NCBI GenBank assembly: GCA_021205375.1
Contig: JAJPXR010000031.1
Coordinates: 1-26,403, forward strand
Source of the DNA: Clostridiales bacterium
GTDB lineage: Bacteria > Bacillota > Clostridia > Oscillospirales > Oscillospiraceae
Reading direction: 5' to 3'
DNA: 26,403 nucleotides
Below, in pieces: positions 1-8,293 of this stretch. Position numbers and translations under genes: made by a program. Each line of letters opens with the position of its first letter. Position 1 is the first letter of the stretch. The notes below the pieces were generated by a model. The model searched no databases, was not told where the DNA came from, and was given only the letters and a program-made list of their open reading frames with translations.

Positions 1-52
1 TGCAGTAAACTTGTAAGGTTATCAATGAAATCCGCTTTTAATCAGAGGTTCC
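1..52. mobile_element. End of a MITE/IS-like element (terminal inverted repeat at 37-52)
   Basis: Bases 37-52 (TTTAATCAGAGGTTCC) are the exact reverse complement of the left terminal repeat of the element at 14302-14461 (GGAACCTCTGATTAAA). The window therefore probably starts inside another copy of the same family, whose end is at base 52. Bases 1-36 do not resemble the interior of the 14302 element by eye, so this could be a different element sharing the same ends. Confidence 0.5.
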
Positions 53-266
53 TTAGGAATATTGTATGATGTTACGCTTCCATAATAATTGACTATATCA
101 CACATTTATGAATTTTTCTACTCTTTCAATAGGCGACACTTTGTGACCGGTGGAAATTACGGACATCAGTTTCAACTTTGTGGCCCGCTCCCAGTTTGAG
201 GAGGACTGCCAATTATATCATATTTCCGTCTGTAACCATTTGTAATTCTTTTTAACCATTTTGTTG
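53..266. other. AT-rich gene-free stretch with a possible coding remnant
   Basis: No gene of normal size is visible here. Bases 150-245 on the plus strand read as a 31-residue open stretch (VEITDISFNF...VCNHL, stop at 243-245) with protein-like composition, preceded by a stop at 144-146. It may be the tail of a lost gene, but it is too short to identify. A short direct repeat, TAACCATTT, occurs twice near 233-260. Confidence 0.25.
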
Positions 267-295
267 TTGTATGATTCAAGATGGTGTGGTACAAT
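267..295 (+). promoter_or_regulatory. Probable SigA promoter of the lipoprotein gene
   Basis: A -35-like TTGTAT (267-272) and a -10 TACAAT (290-295) are separated by 17 bp. The -10 is preceded by TGG, giving an extended -10. The start codon lies about 30 bp downstream. Confidence 0.5.
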
Positions 296-324
296 CGTTT
301 CAAACGAGAAGGAGGGGATATCCC

Positions 325-1305
325 ATGAAAAAGAAATCATCTTTGCTGGTGCTGTGCCTTGCCCTGTGTCTGGCGCTGACCGCCTGTGGCGGAACACAAA
401 CCACCCAGAGCGAGGACGAGAGCGGCAGCGCCGCCCCGGACGCCAGCGCCTCCGCTGAGGCGGAACCCGCAGAAGAACCCGCTGAGACTTCGGAAGTCGA
501 GGCAGACACTTCCACCACCGCCGCCTCCAGCGAAGGATCGGAGAACACCAGCATCACCTTTGAGACGGTGGAAGGCTCCGTGACCGGCGACGACGGCAAA
601 GAAATCGTGACCTATTCCTACCAGGTGCCCACCGTGACCCTGGCCGACAGCGCGGCACAGGCGGCGGTGCAGGCAGACCTGGACGCGGTGGTGGAGACCT
701 TCGTGACCTACGTGCAGGGTGAATTTGCGACCCAGGCGAAGGAAGCCTATGCGACCTATTACGAGGGCACGGAGGATGGCTCTTACGGTTTTTCCGATGA
801 TATGACCTTCGTTGTGAGCCGGATAGATGACGCGGTCATCAGTCTGGTCATTGACGAGCAGGGCTACTCCGGCGGCGCCCACGGCTGGGACACCCGCTAT
901 TGCCGGAACTACGACGCTCAGACCGGCGAGGCCCTGACCTTCGAGATGTTAGGCGAAAACTTCCGCTCCACGGCGGAGGAATTGGTGCTGGAAAGGGCCG
1001 CTGAAATGCAGGAGGAAGAGGAAATTTTCTTCGAGGACTACGCCACCTATCTCCCCTTTGTGGTCTGCGACGGCACCGAGCTTTGCGCGGATGTCTACGC
1101 CCAGGTCTACCCTGACCTGTACGGCGCGGACAGCTCCGAGGAAGCCCCGGAGGGGACGCTGGAACCCACCTACCGTTTGACCGACGGGGGCGTCGTATTC
1201 TTCTCAGGCCAGTATGTCATGCAGCCTTACGCGGGGGGCATCGTGGAGTTTGCCTTTTTATATGATGAGCTGATCGACGTGATGAACAGCCAGTATATGC
1301 TGTAA
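325..1305 (+). CDS. DUF4163/DUF3298-type (RsiV/PdaC-like) lipoprotein
   Basis: This encodes a 326-residue secreted lipoprotein of unknown precise role. The start at 325 is chosen because the AAGGAGGGG ribosome binding site (309-317) sits just upstream and the protein then opens with a lysine-rich signal peptide and an LTAC lipobox (Cys21). Residues 22-75 are a low-complexity Ala/Ser/Glu/Asp linker of the kind that tethers a domain outside the membrane. The rest has the layout of DUF4163 followed by DUF3298, including the GGAHG turn and a C-terminal stretch around YAGGIVEFAF. These domains occur in anti-sigma factor RsiV, the peptidoglycan deacetylase PdaC and many stand-alone lipoproteins; no deacetylase domain is present here. 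The domain call is from remembered family motifs. It is a single gene converging on the thyX-phosphatase pair, with a terminator after the stop. Confidence 0.75.
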   Translation: MKKKSSLLVLCLALCLALTACGGTQTTQSEDESGSAAPDASASAEAEPAEEPAETSEVEADTSTTAASSEGSENTSITFETVEGSVTGDDGKEIVTYSYQVPTVTLADSAAQAAVQADLDAVVETFVTYVQGEFATQAKEAYATYYEGTEDGSYGFSDDMTFVVSRIDDAVISLVIDEQGYSGGAHGWDTRYCRNYDAQTGEALTFEMLGENFRSTAEELVLERAAEMQEEEEIFFEDYATYLPFVVCDGTELCADVYAQVYPDLYGADSSEEAPEGTLEPTYRLTDGGVVFFSGQYVMQPYAGGIVEFAFLYDELIDVMNSQYML

Positions 1306-1318
1306 ACGAACAGAAAAG

Positions 1319-1359
1319 AACGCTCAGATACGGCGGAATATCCGTTGTATCTGAGCGTT
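1319..1359. terminator. Bidirectional intrinsic terminator
   Basis: A 13-bp perfect stem (AACGCTCAGATAC at 1319-1331, complement at 1347-1359) is extended by two wobble pairs and a CGGA/TCCG stem with a 3-nt loop. It ends in TTT on the plus strand, and an AAAAG run on the other side gives Ts on the minus strand. It lies between two convergent genes and can serve both. Confidence 0.75.
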
Positions 1360-1408
1360 TCCTGCGTTATATTGTCGTTCGTTTTACATTTGCGTTTGTT
1401 TGCGTCTG

Positions 1409-1945
1409 TCACAAAAGCTCATATTCCATCAGTTGGCAGTTCTCCAGGTGGAACCAGAAAAACGCCTCGTTGGGGGTGTCTGTGAACCAGGTGTGCAGGG
1501 CGCGGCAGAAGGCCCCGTGGCTGACCAGCAGCGGGGTACGGCCCGGATATCGTTCCGGCAGGGCACGGAGCAGCTCATAGCCCCGGCTGGCGGCCATCGC
1601 CACCGACTCGCCCCCGCCGGGGAAGCGGCGGAAGAAGTCCCGCCGGTAGGCCAGATACTCCGGGTCGAACCGGTCCGCCTCCTCGAACGCACCGAAGTCC
1701 TGCTCGATGAGCAGCGGCTCTACGATGACCTCCGCGTCGATGCGCCGGGCCACAGCCTGGGCGGTCTGCCTGGCCCGCAGCAAAGGCGAGGACAAAATCA
1801 GGTCGATGTCGGTCTGGGCCGCCCGCTCCGCCAGTTCCTCCGCCTGGGCCAGCCCCAGGTCAGTCAGGGGCAGGTCGGTGCGGCCACAGACCACGTCCCG
1901 CCGGTTCCAGGCGGTCTCGCCGTGGCGGGTCACATAAATTTTCAC
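1409..1945 (-). CDS. Histidine phosphatase family protein (phosphoglycerate mutase/CobC-like)
   Basis: This is a 178-residue cytoplasmic phosphatase of the histidine phosphatase superfamily. The N-terminal TRHGETAWN motif supplies the catalytic histidine. LSSPLLRARQTA is the usual second block, and VSHGAFCRAL near residue 145 supplies the second active-site histidine. I chose the GTG start at 1945, preceded by GGAAGGAG, because the longer reading frame upstream overlaps thyX and precedes the conserved N-terminus. The GTG overlaps the thyX stop (GTGA, 1942-1945), so translation is probably coupled. Alpha-ribazole phosphatase (CobC), phosphoglycerate mutase-like and general phosphatases share these motifs. 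There are no cobalamin genes nearby, so the substrate is open. Confidence 0.85.
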   Translation of the reverse strand: MKIYVTRHGETAWNRRDVVCGRTDLPLTDLGLAQAEELAERAAQTDIDLILSSPLLRARQTAQAVARRIDAEVIVEPLLIEQDFGAFEEADRFDPEYLAYRRDFFRRFPGGGESVAMAASRGYELLRALPERYPGRTPLLVSHGAFCRALHTWFTDTPNEAFFWFHLENCQLMEYELL

Positions 1946-2718
1946 AGGCTCTCCTTCCAGGCGGCGTATTTCGCCTGGACTTCCTTCTGCTTGCCGCAGG
2001 ACATCTTGCCCTCGGTGCAGTGGCCGCAGGCCACACAGCTTGGCCCGGCGGCTGCGAAAATGGCCGGGGCCACCGGGTAGACCAGTTGGAACATCTTCTC
2101 CGCCAAGGCGCGAATTTCCCACTGGGCGCGGTTGCAGCAGCGGAGCTTGAAGAAGTTCAGCAGGCTGCGGGCGTTCATGGTCATCACCAGCTTGGTCTCG
2201 CAGGCGTTGGGCAGCACGAAACGGGCGTCCTCGTTGGCCATTTTCTCCGCCTTCTGGTTGGCGGTTTTTTCGTCCATGCCCTGGGCCATCAGCTCGGCTT
2301 TGTGGCGGGCCTGGAGGCTGGCGGCAAGGGCCAAGTACTCCTCCCCCTGCTTTTTCATGGCCTCCAGAAACAGTTCTTTGGAGGCCGGGTCCGCCTCGAT
2401 TTCCGGCGGGACTACAAACTGGAAGTCATCCAGACGCACATACCGCTGGCTCTGGACCGAGAAGGAGGCGATGCGGTGGCGGGTGATCTGGGCCAGCAGG
2501 CTCCGGGAGACCCCCTCCACGGCGAAGGTGAAGGAGACGTGTTCAATGGGGCTTTCGTGGCCCATGGAGGCCAGCATTTTGACAAATTTCGCGTTTTTCT
2601 CCGGGGTTTGGGCCTCTAACAGGGCGTCCACTCCCACGGCGGAGTAGCACAGCCGGGCGGCGGCGGCCACCACGCTCTCCGGGTCGGGGGTGTGAGCGAT
2701 GAGTTTGACGTTTTGCAT
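1942..2718 (-). CDS. thyX: FAD-dependent thymidylate synthase ThyX
   Basis: This makes dTMP from dUMP using methylene-tetrahydrofolate, with FAD and NAD(P)H as reductant. The 258-residue protein carries the ThyX signature RHR-X7-S (R80, H81, R82, S90), followed by the conserved QSQRY. The C-terminal half has NACETKLVMTMNARSL and the FFKLRCC region typical of the family. The tail is cysteine-rich (SCVACGHCTEGKMSCGK), which is seen in some clostridial ThyX proteins and may bind metal; that is inference. The start at 2718 follows an AAAGGA site, and longer readings run into the hslO promoter region. It is the first gene of a two-gene unit with the histidine phosphatase and is divergent from hslO. 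Confidence 0.95.
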   Translation of the reverse strand: MQNVKLIAHTPDPESVVAAAARLCYSAVGVDALLEAQTPEKNAKFVKMLASMGHESPIEHVSFTFAVEGVSRSLLAQITRHRIASFSVQSQRYVRLDDFQFVVPPEIEADPASKELFLEAMKKQGEEYLALAASLQARHKAELMAQGMDEKTANQKAEKMANEDARFVLPNACETKLVMTMNARSLLNFFKLRCCNRAQWEIRALAEKMFQLVYPVAPAIFAAAGPSCVACGHCTEGKMSCGKQKEVQAKYAAWKESL

Positions 2719-2752
2719 GACGGGCGTTCCTTTCTCTTTTTGGTCTGCCGCC

Positions 2753-2781
2753 ATTATACTCCTTTCCCAGTCACAGGGAAA
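2753..2781 (-). promoter_or_regulatory. Possible thyX promoter
   Basis: On the minus strand a perfect TATAAT lies at 2758-2753, about 35 bp upstream of the thyX start. The -35 is weak (TTTCCC at 17 bp spacing). The -10 is the main support. Confidence 0.4.
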
Positions 2782-2826
2782 GGGGAAATTCACACAGAAA
2801 CGAAGTCCCATCCGTGAGAATGACAG

Positions 2827-2855
2827 TGTACAAACCCGGCTCGAAGTGATATAAT
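2827..2855 (+). promoter_or_regulatory. Probable hslO promoter
   Basis: A TGTACA -35-like hexamer (2827-2832), a 17-bp spacer and a perfect TATAAT (2850-2855) lie about 57 bp before the hslO start. No CIRCE or CtsR-like heat-shock operator was recognised in this gap. Confidence 0.5.
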
Positions 2856-2911
2856 AAGGCCCGTAAAATTTCAAAAAGCGCGCCGACAGGCGCTGGAAAG
2901 GACGATAGAAT

Positions 2912-3793
2912 ATGGCAGACGAACTTGTACGGGTCATCACCACCGATGGGGCGGTGATGGCTGCCGCCGTCTCCGGACGGGAGATGGTAGCCGAGGCCCA
3001 GCGCATCCACGGGACCTCCTCCGTGGCGACAGCGGCGCTGGGGCGGACGCTGCTGGCGGCGTCCATGATGGGCAATCAGATGAAGAGCGCGGACAACTCC
3101 GTCACCATCCAAATCCGCGGCGGCGGCCCCATCGGGCAAATCACCTGCGTCGCCGGGGCAGACGGATACGTGCGGGGCTGCGTCAGCGACCCCAGGGTGT
3201 ACTTGCCCCCCAAAGAGGACGGCAAGCTGGACGTGGGTGGGGCCGTGGGCACCGACGGCAGCCTGACCGTCATCAAGGACCTGGGCATGAAGGAGCCGTA
3301 TGTGGGTTCCGTTCCCCTGGTCAGCGGCGAAATTGCGGAGGACATCACCGCCTATTACGCCGCCAGCGAGCAGACCCCCACCGCCTGCGCCCTGGGGGTG
3401 CTGGTGGATTCCCGCGACCAACACGTTTACGCCGCAGGCGGTTTTCTGGTGCAGCTTCTGCCCGGCGCGGACGACGCGGCCATCGACAAGGTGGAGCGGG
3501 GCATCGAAAAGCTGGGCTATGTGACCCGCCACTTCGAGGAGGGGGAGACCCCGCTGGAGCTGGTGATGGAGGCTTTGAGCGAATTTGAGGTAGAGGTGCT
3601 GGAGACCATCCCCGTGGGCTACCGGTGTACGTGCAGCAAGGAGCGGTTTGGCCGGGCGCTGCTCACCCTGGGCCGGGACGAACTGACCAGCATGGCCGAG
3701 GAGCAGGGAGGCGCGGAGATCAAGTGCCGGTTCTGCAACAAAGTGTATCGGTTCTCCAAAGAGGAACTGGAGGAGATGATCGCGGGGCTTTGA
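2912..3793 (+). CDS. hslO: Hsp33 redox-regulated chaperone
   Basis: This is a cytoplasmic holdase chaperone activated by oxidation, when zinc is released and disulfides form. The protein is 293 residues, normal for Hsp33. The C-terminal redox switch is complete: CxC at C239/C241 and CxxC at C272/C275, spaced by 30 residues. N-terminal blocks such as LGRTLLAASMMG and GGGPIGQ match the family's core domain. The ATG at 2912 follows GAAAGGA at a good distance and begins the usual ADELVR N-terminus. It is transcribed divergently from thyX and is followed, 113 bp later, by dapL, which has its own promoter-like sequence. Confidence 0.95.
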   Translation: MADELVRVITTDGAVMAAAVSGREMVAEAQRIHGTSSVATAALGRTLLAASMMGNQMKSADNSVTIQIRGGGPIGQITCVAGADGYVRGCVSDPRVYLPPKEDGKLDVGGAVGTDGSLTVIKDLGMKEPYVGSVPLVSGEIAEDITAYYAASEQTPTACALGVLVDSRDQHVYAAGGFLVQLLPGADDAAIDKVERGIEKLGYVTRHFEEGETPLELVMEALSEFEVEVLETIPVGYRCTCSKERFGRALLTLGRDELTSMAEEQGGAEIKCRFCNKVYRFSKEELEEMIAGL

Positions 3794-3847
3794 TTGACCA
3801 ACCCCCTCCCCCCTGCCGCAAAATTTCCCCGAATTTCCCCCAGCTTC

Positions 3848-3876
3848 TTGCAAAGAGGGAAAGAATTTGCTAAGAT
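3848..3876 (+). promoter_or_regulatory. Possible dapL promoter
   Basis: TTGCAA (3848-3853) and TAAGAT (3871-3876) are separated by 17 bp, about 30 bp before the dapL start. Both hexamers are only 4/6 matches. No terminator separates hslO from dapL, so readthrough is also possible. Confidence 0.35.
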
Positions 3877-3906
3877 GAGGACAGAACGTATTGAGGAGGC
3901 CCACTT

Positions 3907-5124
3907 ATGTTTGAAGTAAACCAAAATTACGCAAAACTGCCTGGCAGCTACCTGTTCGCCAATATTGGCCGAAAGGTCAGCGCATATACCGCCGCCAACC
4001 CCGACAAAAAAATCATCCGCCTGGGCATTGGCGACGTGACCCAGCCCCTGACCCCCACCGTGGTCCAGGCGCTGAAGGACGCCTCAGAGGAAATGGCCCA
4101 CGCCGAGACCTTCCACGGCTACCCCGACTATGAGGGCGCGGCCTTCCTGCGCAAGGCCATTGTGGAGGGGGATTTCCAGCCCCTGGGCGTGGACATCGGC
4201 ATGGATGAGATTTTCGTCAACGACGGCGCCAAGAGCGACAGCTCCGACCTGAGCGACATTTTCAGCCTGAACAACAAGGTGGCGGTCTGCGACCCGGTGT
4301 ATCCCGTCTATGTGAACACCAACGCCATGTGTGGCCGCGCCGGGGACTATGACGCCGCCACCGAGCGGTGGAGCAACGTCATCTATATGCCCTGCACCGA
4401 GGGCAACGGCTTCCTGCCGGAGCTGCCCAAGGAAACGCCGGATATCATCTATCTGTGCTTCCCCAACAACCCCACCGGCATGGCCATCACCCGGGACCAG
4501 CTCCAGGTGTGGGTGGACTACGCCCGCAAGGTGGGCGCGGTCATCATCTACGACAACGCTTACGAAGCCTATATCACCGAGGACGACGTGCCCCACTCCA
4601 TCTACCAGTGCGCGGGCGCACAGGAGTGCGCCATTGAGATGCGCAGCTTCTCCAAGAACGCCGGGTTCACCGGCGTCCGCCTGGGCTACACCGTGGTCCC
4701 CAAGGCCCTCAAGAGCAGCGACGGCGTCTCCCTGAACAGCATGTGGGCCACCCACCAGGAGATGAAGTTCAACGGCGTTTCCTATATCATCCAGAAGGCC
4801 GGTGAAGCCGTCTACACCCCCCAGGGCCGCGCCGAGACCCGCCAATTGGTGGCCTTCTACCAGAAGAACGCCGCCGCCATCCTCAACGGCCTGACCGAGG
4901 CCGGGTACACCTGCTACGGCGGCGTCAACTCCCCCTATATCTGGCTGAAAACCCCCAACGGCATGGGTAGCTGGGAGTTCTTCGACTTCCTGCTGAACAC
5001 CGCCAACGTGGTGGGCACCCCTGGCTCTGGCTTCGGCCCCAGCGGGGAGGGCTTCTTCCGCCTGACCGCTTTCGGCAGCTACGAGAACATCCTGGAGGCC
5101 CTGGAGCGCATTAAGAAGATTTAA
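3907..5124 (+). CDS. dapL: LL-diaminopimelate aminotransferase
   Basis: This PLP-dependent enzyme converts tetrahydrodipicolinate directly to LL-diaminopimelate with glutamate as amino donor, feeding lysine and peptidoglycan synthesis. The 405-residue length and the N-terminus (FEVNQNYAKLPGSYLF, then RLGIGDVTQPL) are characteristic of DapL among class I/II aminotransferases. The PLP lysine is K250 within SFSKNAGFTGVR, and the cofactor-binding Asp/Tyr region is at IIYDNAYEAY. GAGGAGG lies at a good distance before the ATG. It is a single gene followed by a strong terminator. The DapL route is typical of many Clostridia, which supports the lineage guess. Confidence 0.95.
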   Translation: MFEVNQNYAKLPGSYLFANIGRKVSAYTAANPDKKIIRLGIGDVTQPLTPTVVQALKDASEEMAHAETFHGYPDYEGAAFLRKAIVEGDFQPLGVDIGMDEIFVNDGAKSDSSDLSDIFSLNNKVAVCDPVYPVYVNTNAMCGRAGDYDAATERWSNVIYMPCTEGNGFLPELPKETPDIIYLCFPNNPTGMAITRDQLQVWVDYARKVGAVIIYDNAYEAYITEDDVPHSIYQCAGAQECAIEMRSFSKNAGFTGVRLGYTVVPKALKSSDGVSLNSMWATHQEMKFNGVSYIIQKAGEAVYTPQGRAETRQLVAFYQKNAAAILNGLTEAGYTCYGGVNSPYIWLKTPNGMGSWEFFDFLLNTANVVGTPGSGFGPSGEGFFRLTAFGSYENILEALERIKKI

Positions 5125-5171
5125 AGCGGCACGGTTTTTCAAGTGTCATCATAAGGTCCTACTAGAAAAGT

Positions 5172-5206
5172 TGGGGTCAGGTGATATGCCTGACCCCATC
5201 TTTTAT
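5172..5206 (+). terminator. Intrinsic terminator of dapL
   Basis: A 10-bp perfect GC-rich stem (TGGGGTCAGG at 5172-5181, complement at 5189-5198) with a 7-nt loop is followed by TCTTTTAT. Confidence 0.8.
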
Positions 5207-5229
5207 GGTAGAACCAATATAAATCGGCA

Positions 5230-5268
5230 GCAGCCAGTGCCCGCCCAAAAGCGGTGAGCGCTGGCTGC
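5230..5268. terminator. Hairpin at the end of the sugar operon
   Basis: An 11-bp stem with one G-T wobble (GCAGCCAGTGC at 5230-5240, partner at 5258-5268) has an inner CCGC/GCGG pairing. It lies 47 bp beyond the kinase stop on the minus strand and is followed there by CGATTTATATT. The U-run is weak, so termination is likely but not certain. Confidence 0.5.
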
Positions 5269-5315
5269 TTGTGTCGTTTTAAAGCGGCGTTTCGGGAAAC
5301 GCTTCCTGCGTTCGT

Positions 5316-6830
5316 TCAGTTTTCAAAATTCTGCCATGCATCGTTCAGGCCACTGATAACGGCCCGATAGGTCGCGTATTTTTTCTCGTAGATCTCGCGG
5401 TACTCCGGACGAGGATAAATGGTCTTGGTGACCTGCACAGTCTGCGCAATGGCCTCCTCGTAGCCGGGATAGACCCCCGCGGCGATCCCGGCGGCAATGC
5501 AGGCGCCCAGGCAGCCGATTTCCTTGTCCGCCATCACCTCGATGGGGATCTGCAAAGCGTCGGCGAAGATCTGCACCCAAACGTCCGAATTTGCCGCGCC
5601 GCCGGAAAGACGAATGGTTTCCGGACGCTCCCGATTTGCCAGCAGCTTCTTTACGTGGGTCACGTGGGAAAACACGATCCCCTCGTACACCGCCCGCAGC
5701 ATATGTTTCTTGCTGTGGTAGGCAGTCAGGCCCACGAAGGTCCCCTTGGCCAGCGGATGCTCGTTGGAGCCGTTGAGGAAGGGCAGGAAAATGACGTTGG
5801 AATCCTGCGGTTCGATGGAGGCGACCCACTCGTTGGTCAGGGCATAGACAGACGTTCCTTCCGCCTTGGCCCGTACCTTTTCCTCCGCCATCAGGTTGTC
5901 GATGAACCACTGCATATTGCCGGCGGAGGTGGGGCTGCTCTCCTCTACCAGGAAGTAGCCAGGGATGCAGAACATCGAGTTCAGGGCCACGGTGCCATTG
6001 GTGATGGGTTTGGGAGAGATGAACTCATTGATAGACCAGGTGCCGGCGATCATGCACAGCTCCTTAGGGCTGGAAAGTCCGCTGGCAATGCCGCAGGCGT
6101 TGACGTCGAACATTCCCGCCGCGCAGGGGATGCCCACGGGCAGGCCGGTCTCTCTGGCCGCTTCCTCCGTAATATAGCCGCAAATATCCGCGGAATAGCG
6201 CAGCGGAGGCAGCTTATCCATGCACATCTCCAGGCCGAACAGAGCCAGCAGTTCCGGGTCATAGGTTTTGGTGGTCAGATTGACCAGATTGCCACCGGAG
6301 AAATCCGTATACTCCGCGTAGGCTTCTCCGGTCAGTTTATAGCGGATGTAGTCTTTGACCGCGAAAATGTACTTCGTTCGCTCCAGCGCCTGAGGCTCGT
6401 GATCCCGCAGCCACGCCAGCAGCGCTACCGGCTGCATGATCAGAATGTCCTGGAAGGTCTTTTCATAGACCTTTTTGTCGGTGCCGTCCGTGTGCCACTG
6501 CTGAATGTACGCCCATGCGCGGGCGTCCGTCGAGGGGATGCCCCGGTAGGCGGGCTTTCCCTCCGCGTCTACCAGATACAGGCCCTTGCCGTGGCCGGAA
6601 AAGGAGACGCCCACGATCTCATTCGCGTCGATCCCGCTCTTGGCTATGGCCGTGCGGATGGCCTCGGCGTTGACCTTCCACAGCTCGTCCATGTCCCGCT
6701 CGGTGTAGCCGGGCTTGGGCGCAAAGGTGACGCTGGGGACGCTGGCGACCGAATACTGTTTGCCGTATTCATCAAAAATCGCCGCTTTGGAAAACGTCCC
6801 GCCGTTGTCAATTCCCATCAAATATCTCAT
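5316..6830 (-). CDS. FGGY-family carbohydrate kinase, LyxK (L-xylulose kinase)-like
   Basis: This is a 504-residue sugar kinase that phosphorylates a ketose (or related sugar) with ATP in the cytoplasm. The N-terminal GIDNGGTFSKAAIFD is the FGGY phosphate-binding loop. The C-terminal RLSGGAANSDVWVQIFAD is the FGGY nucleotide-binding signature. Blocks such as PGYTERDMDELWK, FSGHGKGLYLVD, EHP-rich FLPFLNGSNEHP and YEGIVFSHVTH resemble E. coli LyxK as I remember it more than XylB or RhaB. The ATG at 6830 is preferred over 6842 because GGAGG lies between the two. It is the last gene of the rhaA-ABC operon, so it probably phosphorylates the ketose made by RhaA: L-rhamnulose, L-xylulose, or a related rare sugar. 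The exact substrate cannot be read from the sequence. Confidence 0.85.
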   Translation of the reverse strand: MRYLMGIDNGGTFSKAAIFDEYGKQYSVASVPSVTFAPKPGYTERDMDELWKVNAEAIRTAIAKSGIDANEIVGVSFSGHGKGLYLVDAEGKPAYRGIPSTDARAWAYIQQWHTDGTDKKVYEKTFQDILIMQPVALLAWLRDHEPQALERTKYIFAVKDYIRYKLTGEAYAEYTDFSGGNLVNLTTKTYDPELLALFGLEMCMDKLPPLRYSADICGYITEEAARETGLPVGIPCAAGMFDVNACGIASGLSSPKELCMIAGTWSINEFISPKPITNGTVALNSMFCIPGYFLVEESSPTSAGNMQWFIDNLMAEEKVRAKAEGTSVYALTNEWVASIEPQDSNVIFLPFLNGSNEHPLAKGTFVGLTAYHSKKHMLRAVYEGIVFSHVTHVKKLLANRERPETIRLSGGAANSDVWVQIFADALQIPIEVMADKEIGCLGACIAAGIAAGVYPGYEEAIAQTVQVTKTIYPRPEYREIYEKKYATYRAVISGLNDAWQNFEN

Positions 6831-6905
6831 ACAGACCTCCATTCCGCCGCGGGCGCTGCACAGGTTCGGTGCGGCCCACAGGCATAACTGCTATCACTGC
6901 CAAAA

Positions 6906-6935
6906 GCGGGGAAAGTGCCGGAGCACTTCCCCCGC
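6906..6935 (-). other. Intercistronic hairpin after the sugar-binding protein gene
   Basis: A 13-bp stem with one mismatch (6906-6918 with 6923-6935) and a CGGA loop lies between the binding-protein stop and the kinase start. On the minus strand only TTTT follows, so partial termination or 3'-end protection of the binding-protein mRNA is likely. That arrangement commonly gives more binding protein than the downstream enzyme. Confidence 0.55.
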
Positions 6936-6999
6936 CGATTGTCTCACTGAGGAAAGAAATGATTTTGATCGTTTTTGAACCCGTCAGGTTCTGTCAGGC

Positions 7000-8226
7000 T
7001 CAGGACTTCCAGCAGTCGAGGGTATCCAGGGTGAAGGTAGCCGGGCCGCCCAGATAAACGGTAGCGCCATCGACCTTGTGGGTGTCAGCATAGGTGGAGA
7101 CACCTTCGACCTGCGTCTGGCCGCACAGGTTGGAAACATACTCAGTAGCGCCGGATTCCAGCTCACCAGCGACGGCGGAGTAGGCAGTGTTGATGGCCAG
7201 GTAGCCCAGGTCATAGGCCTGCCACAGCACGACGGTGGTCATGTTGCCGTTCTCCAGATAGGCTTCGGAATCGCTGGGGGTGGCGATGCCGTTGAAGATG
7301 CACTGACCTTCCAGGCCGCAGCTCTGGATGGCGGAGTTGCAGGACGCGATGACGTTGGTGGTCAGGGAGACCAGAGCGTTGGCGTCGCTGTGAGCGGTCA
7401 GGAAGGACTCCAGCTCGGTCAGGCCGTCGCCGTCGCCAGCGTAGATGATGTCGCCGTCAGCGCCGGGGTCCACATGGACGTTCAGCATTTCGTACTGCTC
7501 GTTCACGGTGTAAGAACCGGACTTGGTCTGAGAGTTGCAGGCATCCTGATCGATGGCGCCGTCTTCATCGTAAACCGTCTCATAGTCGGTGTAGTAGGCA
7601 CGCTTGATGGCCTCGATCCAACTGTTCTGGTTGGGGGTGGTCAGGTTGGTGGAGACCAGATAGACCTCGGCGGGATCGTCAGCGGTGTACTGATCGCCGA
7701 TGTTTTCCACCAGGTCGTCCAGCAGGACGGCTGCCAGTTCGTCGGGATCGACCTGGTTGACGAACCAGTCGCGGGCCTCAGCGCCGGGGTCAGAGTCGAA
7801 GCCGACCACGGTGATGCCCTCCGCCTGAGCGGACTGGAGCGCGGCGTCGGTGGAGTCGGAGTCCAGAGCGGCGAACACGATGGCGTTCACGCCCAGCTCG
7901 GTAGCGGTCTCAACATAGGTGGACTGGTTGGCAGCGGTGTTGGAACCGGCGGCGTCGCCGTACATCACCAGCTCCACGCCCAGGTCGTCAGCGGCGGCCT
8001 GTGCGCCGGCCTCAACGGCCTGCCAGAAGGACTCAGCGCGCTCCTTGGGGATGTAAGCGATCTTGATATCGGAAGCGGCGGTGGAAGTGCCGGATTCCGT
8101 GGTGTCAGCGGCAGTGCTGGTGTCAGAGTCGGTGCTGTCGCTTGTGGTGGATGTTGAGGAGCCGCCGCAGGCCGCCAGAGACAGAACCATGGAGAGCGCC
8201 AGCAACAGGGAGAGCAATTTTTTCAT
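7000..8226 (-). CDS. Sugar ABC transporter substrate-binding lipoprotein (rhamnose/ribose/AI-2 type)
   Basis: This is a 408-residue extracytoplasmic solute receptor anchored by lipid. The signal peptide ends in an LAAC lipobox (Cys20) and is followed by a Ser/Thr/Asp-rich tether to about residue 50. The mature part begins IKIAYIPKE and has the two-lobe layout of the periplasmic-binding-protein type I (Peripla_BP_4) family, with NAIVFAALDSDS and GITVVGFDSD as conserved strands. This family includes rhamnose-, ribose-, xylose- and autoinducer-2-binding proteins. Operon partners (RhaA, kinase, two permeases) favour a rare aldose such as L-rhamnose or L-lyxose. TTAGGAGGT precedes the ATG. It is flanked by hairpins on both sides, which fits separate mRNA stability control. 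Confidence 0.9.
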   Translation of the reverse strand: MKKLLSLLLALSMVLSLAACGGSSTSTTSDSTDSDTSTAADTTESGTSTAASDIKIAYIPKERAESFWQAVEAGAQAAADDLGVELVMYGDAAGSNTAANQSTYVETATELGVNAIVFAALDSDSTDAALQSAQAEGITVVGFDSDPGAEARDWFVNQVDPDELAAVLLDDLVENIGDQYTADDPAEVYLVSTNLTTPNQNSWIEAIKRAYYTDYETVYDEDGAIDQDACNSQTKSGSYTVNEQYEMLNVHVDPGADGDIIYAGDGDGLTELESFLTAHSDANALVSLTTNVIASCNSAIQSCGLEGQCIFNGIATPSDSEAYLENGNMTTVVLWQAYDLGYLAINTAYSAVAGELESGATEYVSNLCGQTQVEGVSTYADTHKVDGATVYLGGPATFTLDTLDCWKS

Positions 8227-8293
8227 CTTGTTTACCTCCTAAATTTTGATGGCTGCACCGCAGAATATCATTGTGCGGTGCCGGTTTATATGC

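Noticed and set aside
1400..2080. Long plus-strand frames opposite the phosphatase and thyX genes
   Set aside because: They are antisense shadows of well-supported genes, low in hydrophobic pattern and without ribosome binding sites.
2719..2911. Heat-shock operator before hslO
   Set aside because: No CIRCE or CtsR-like repeat was found in the gap; only promoter-like hexamers are visible.
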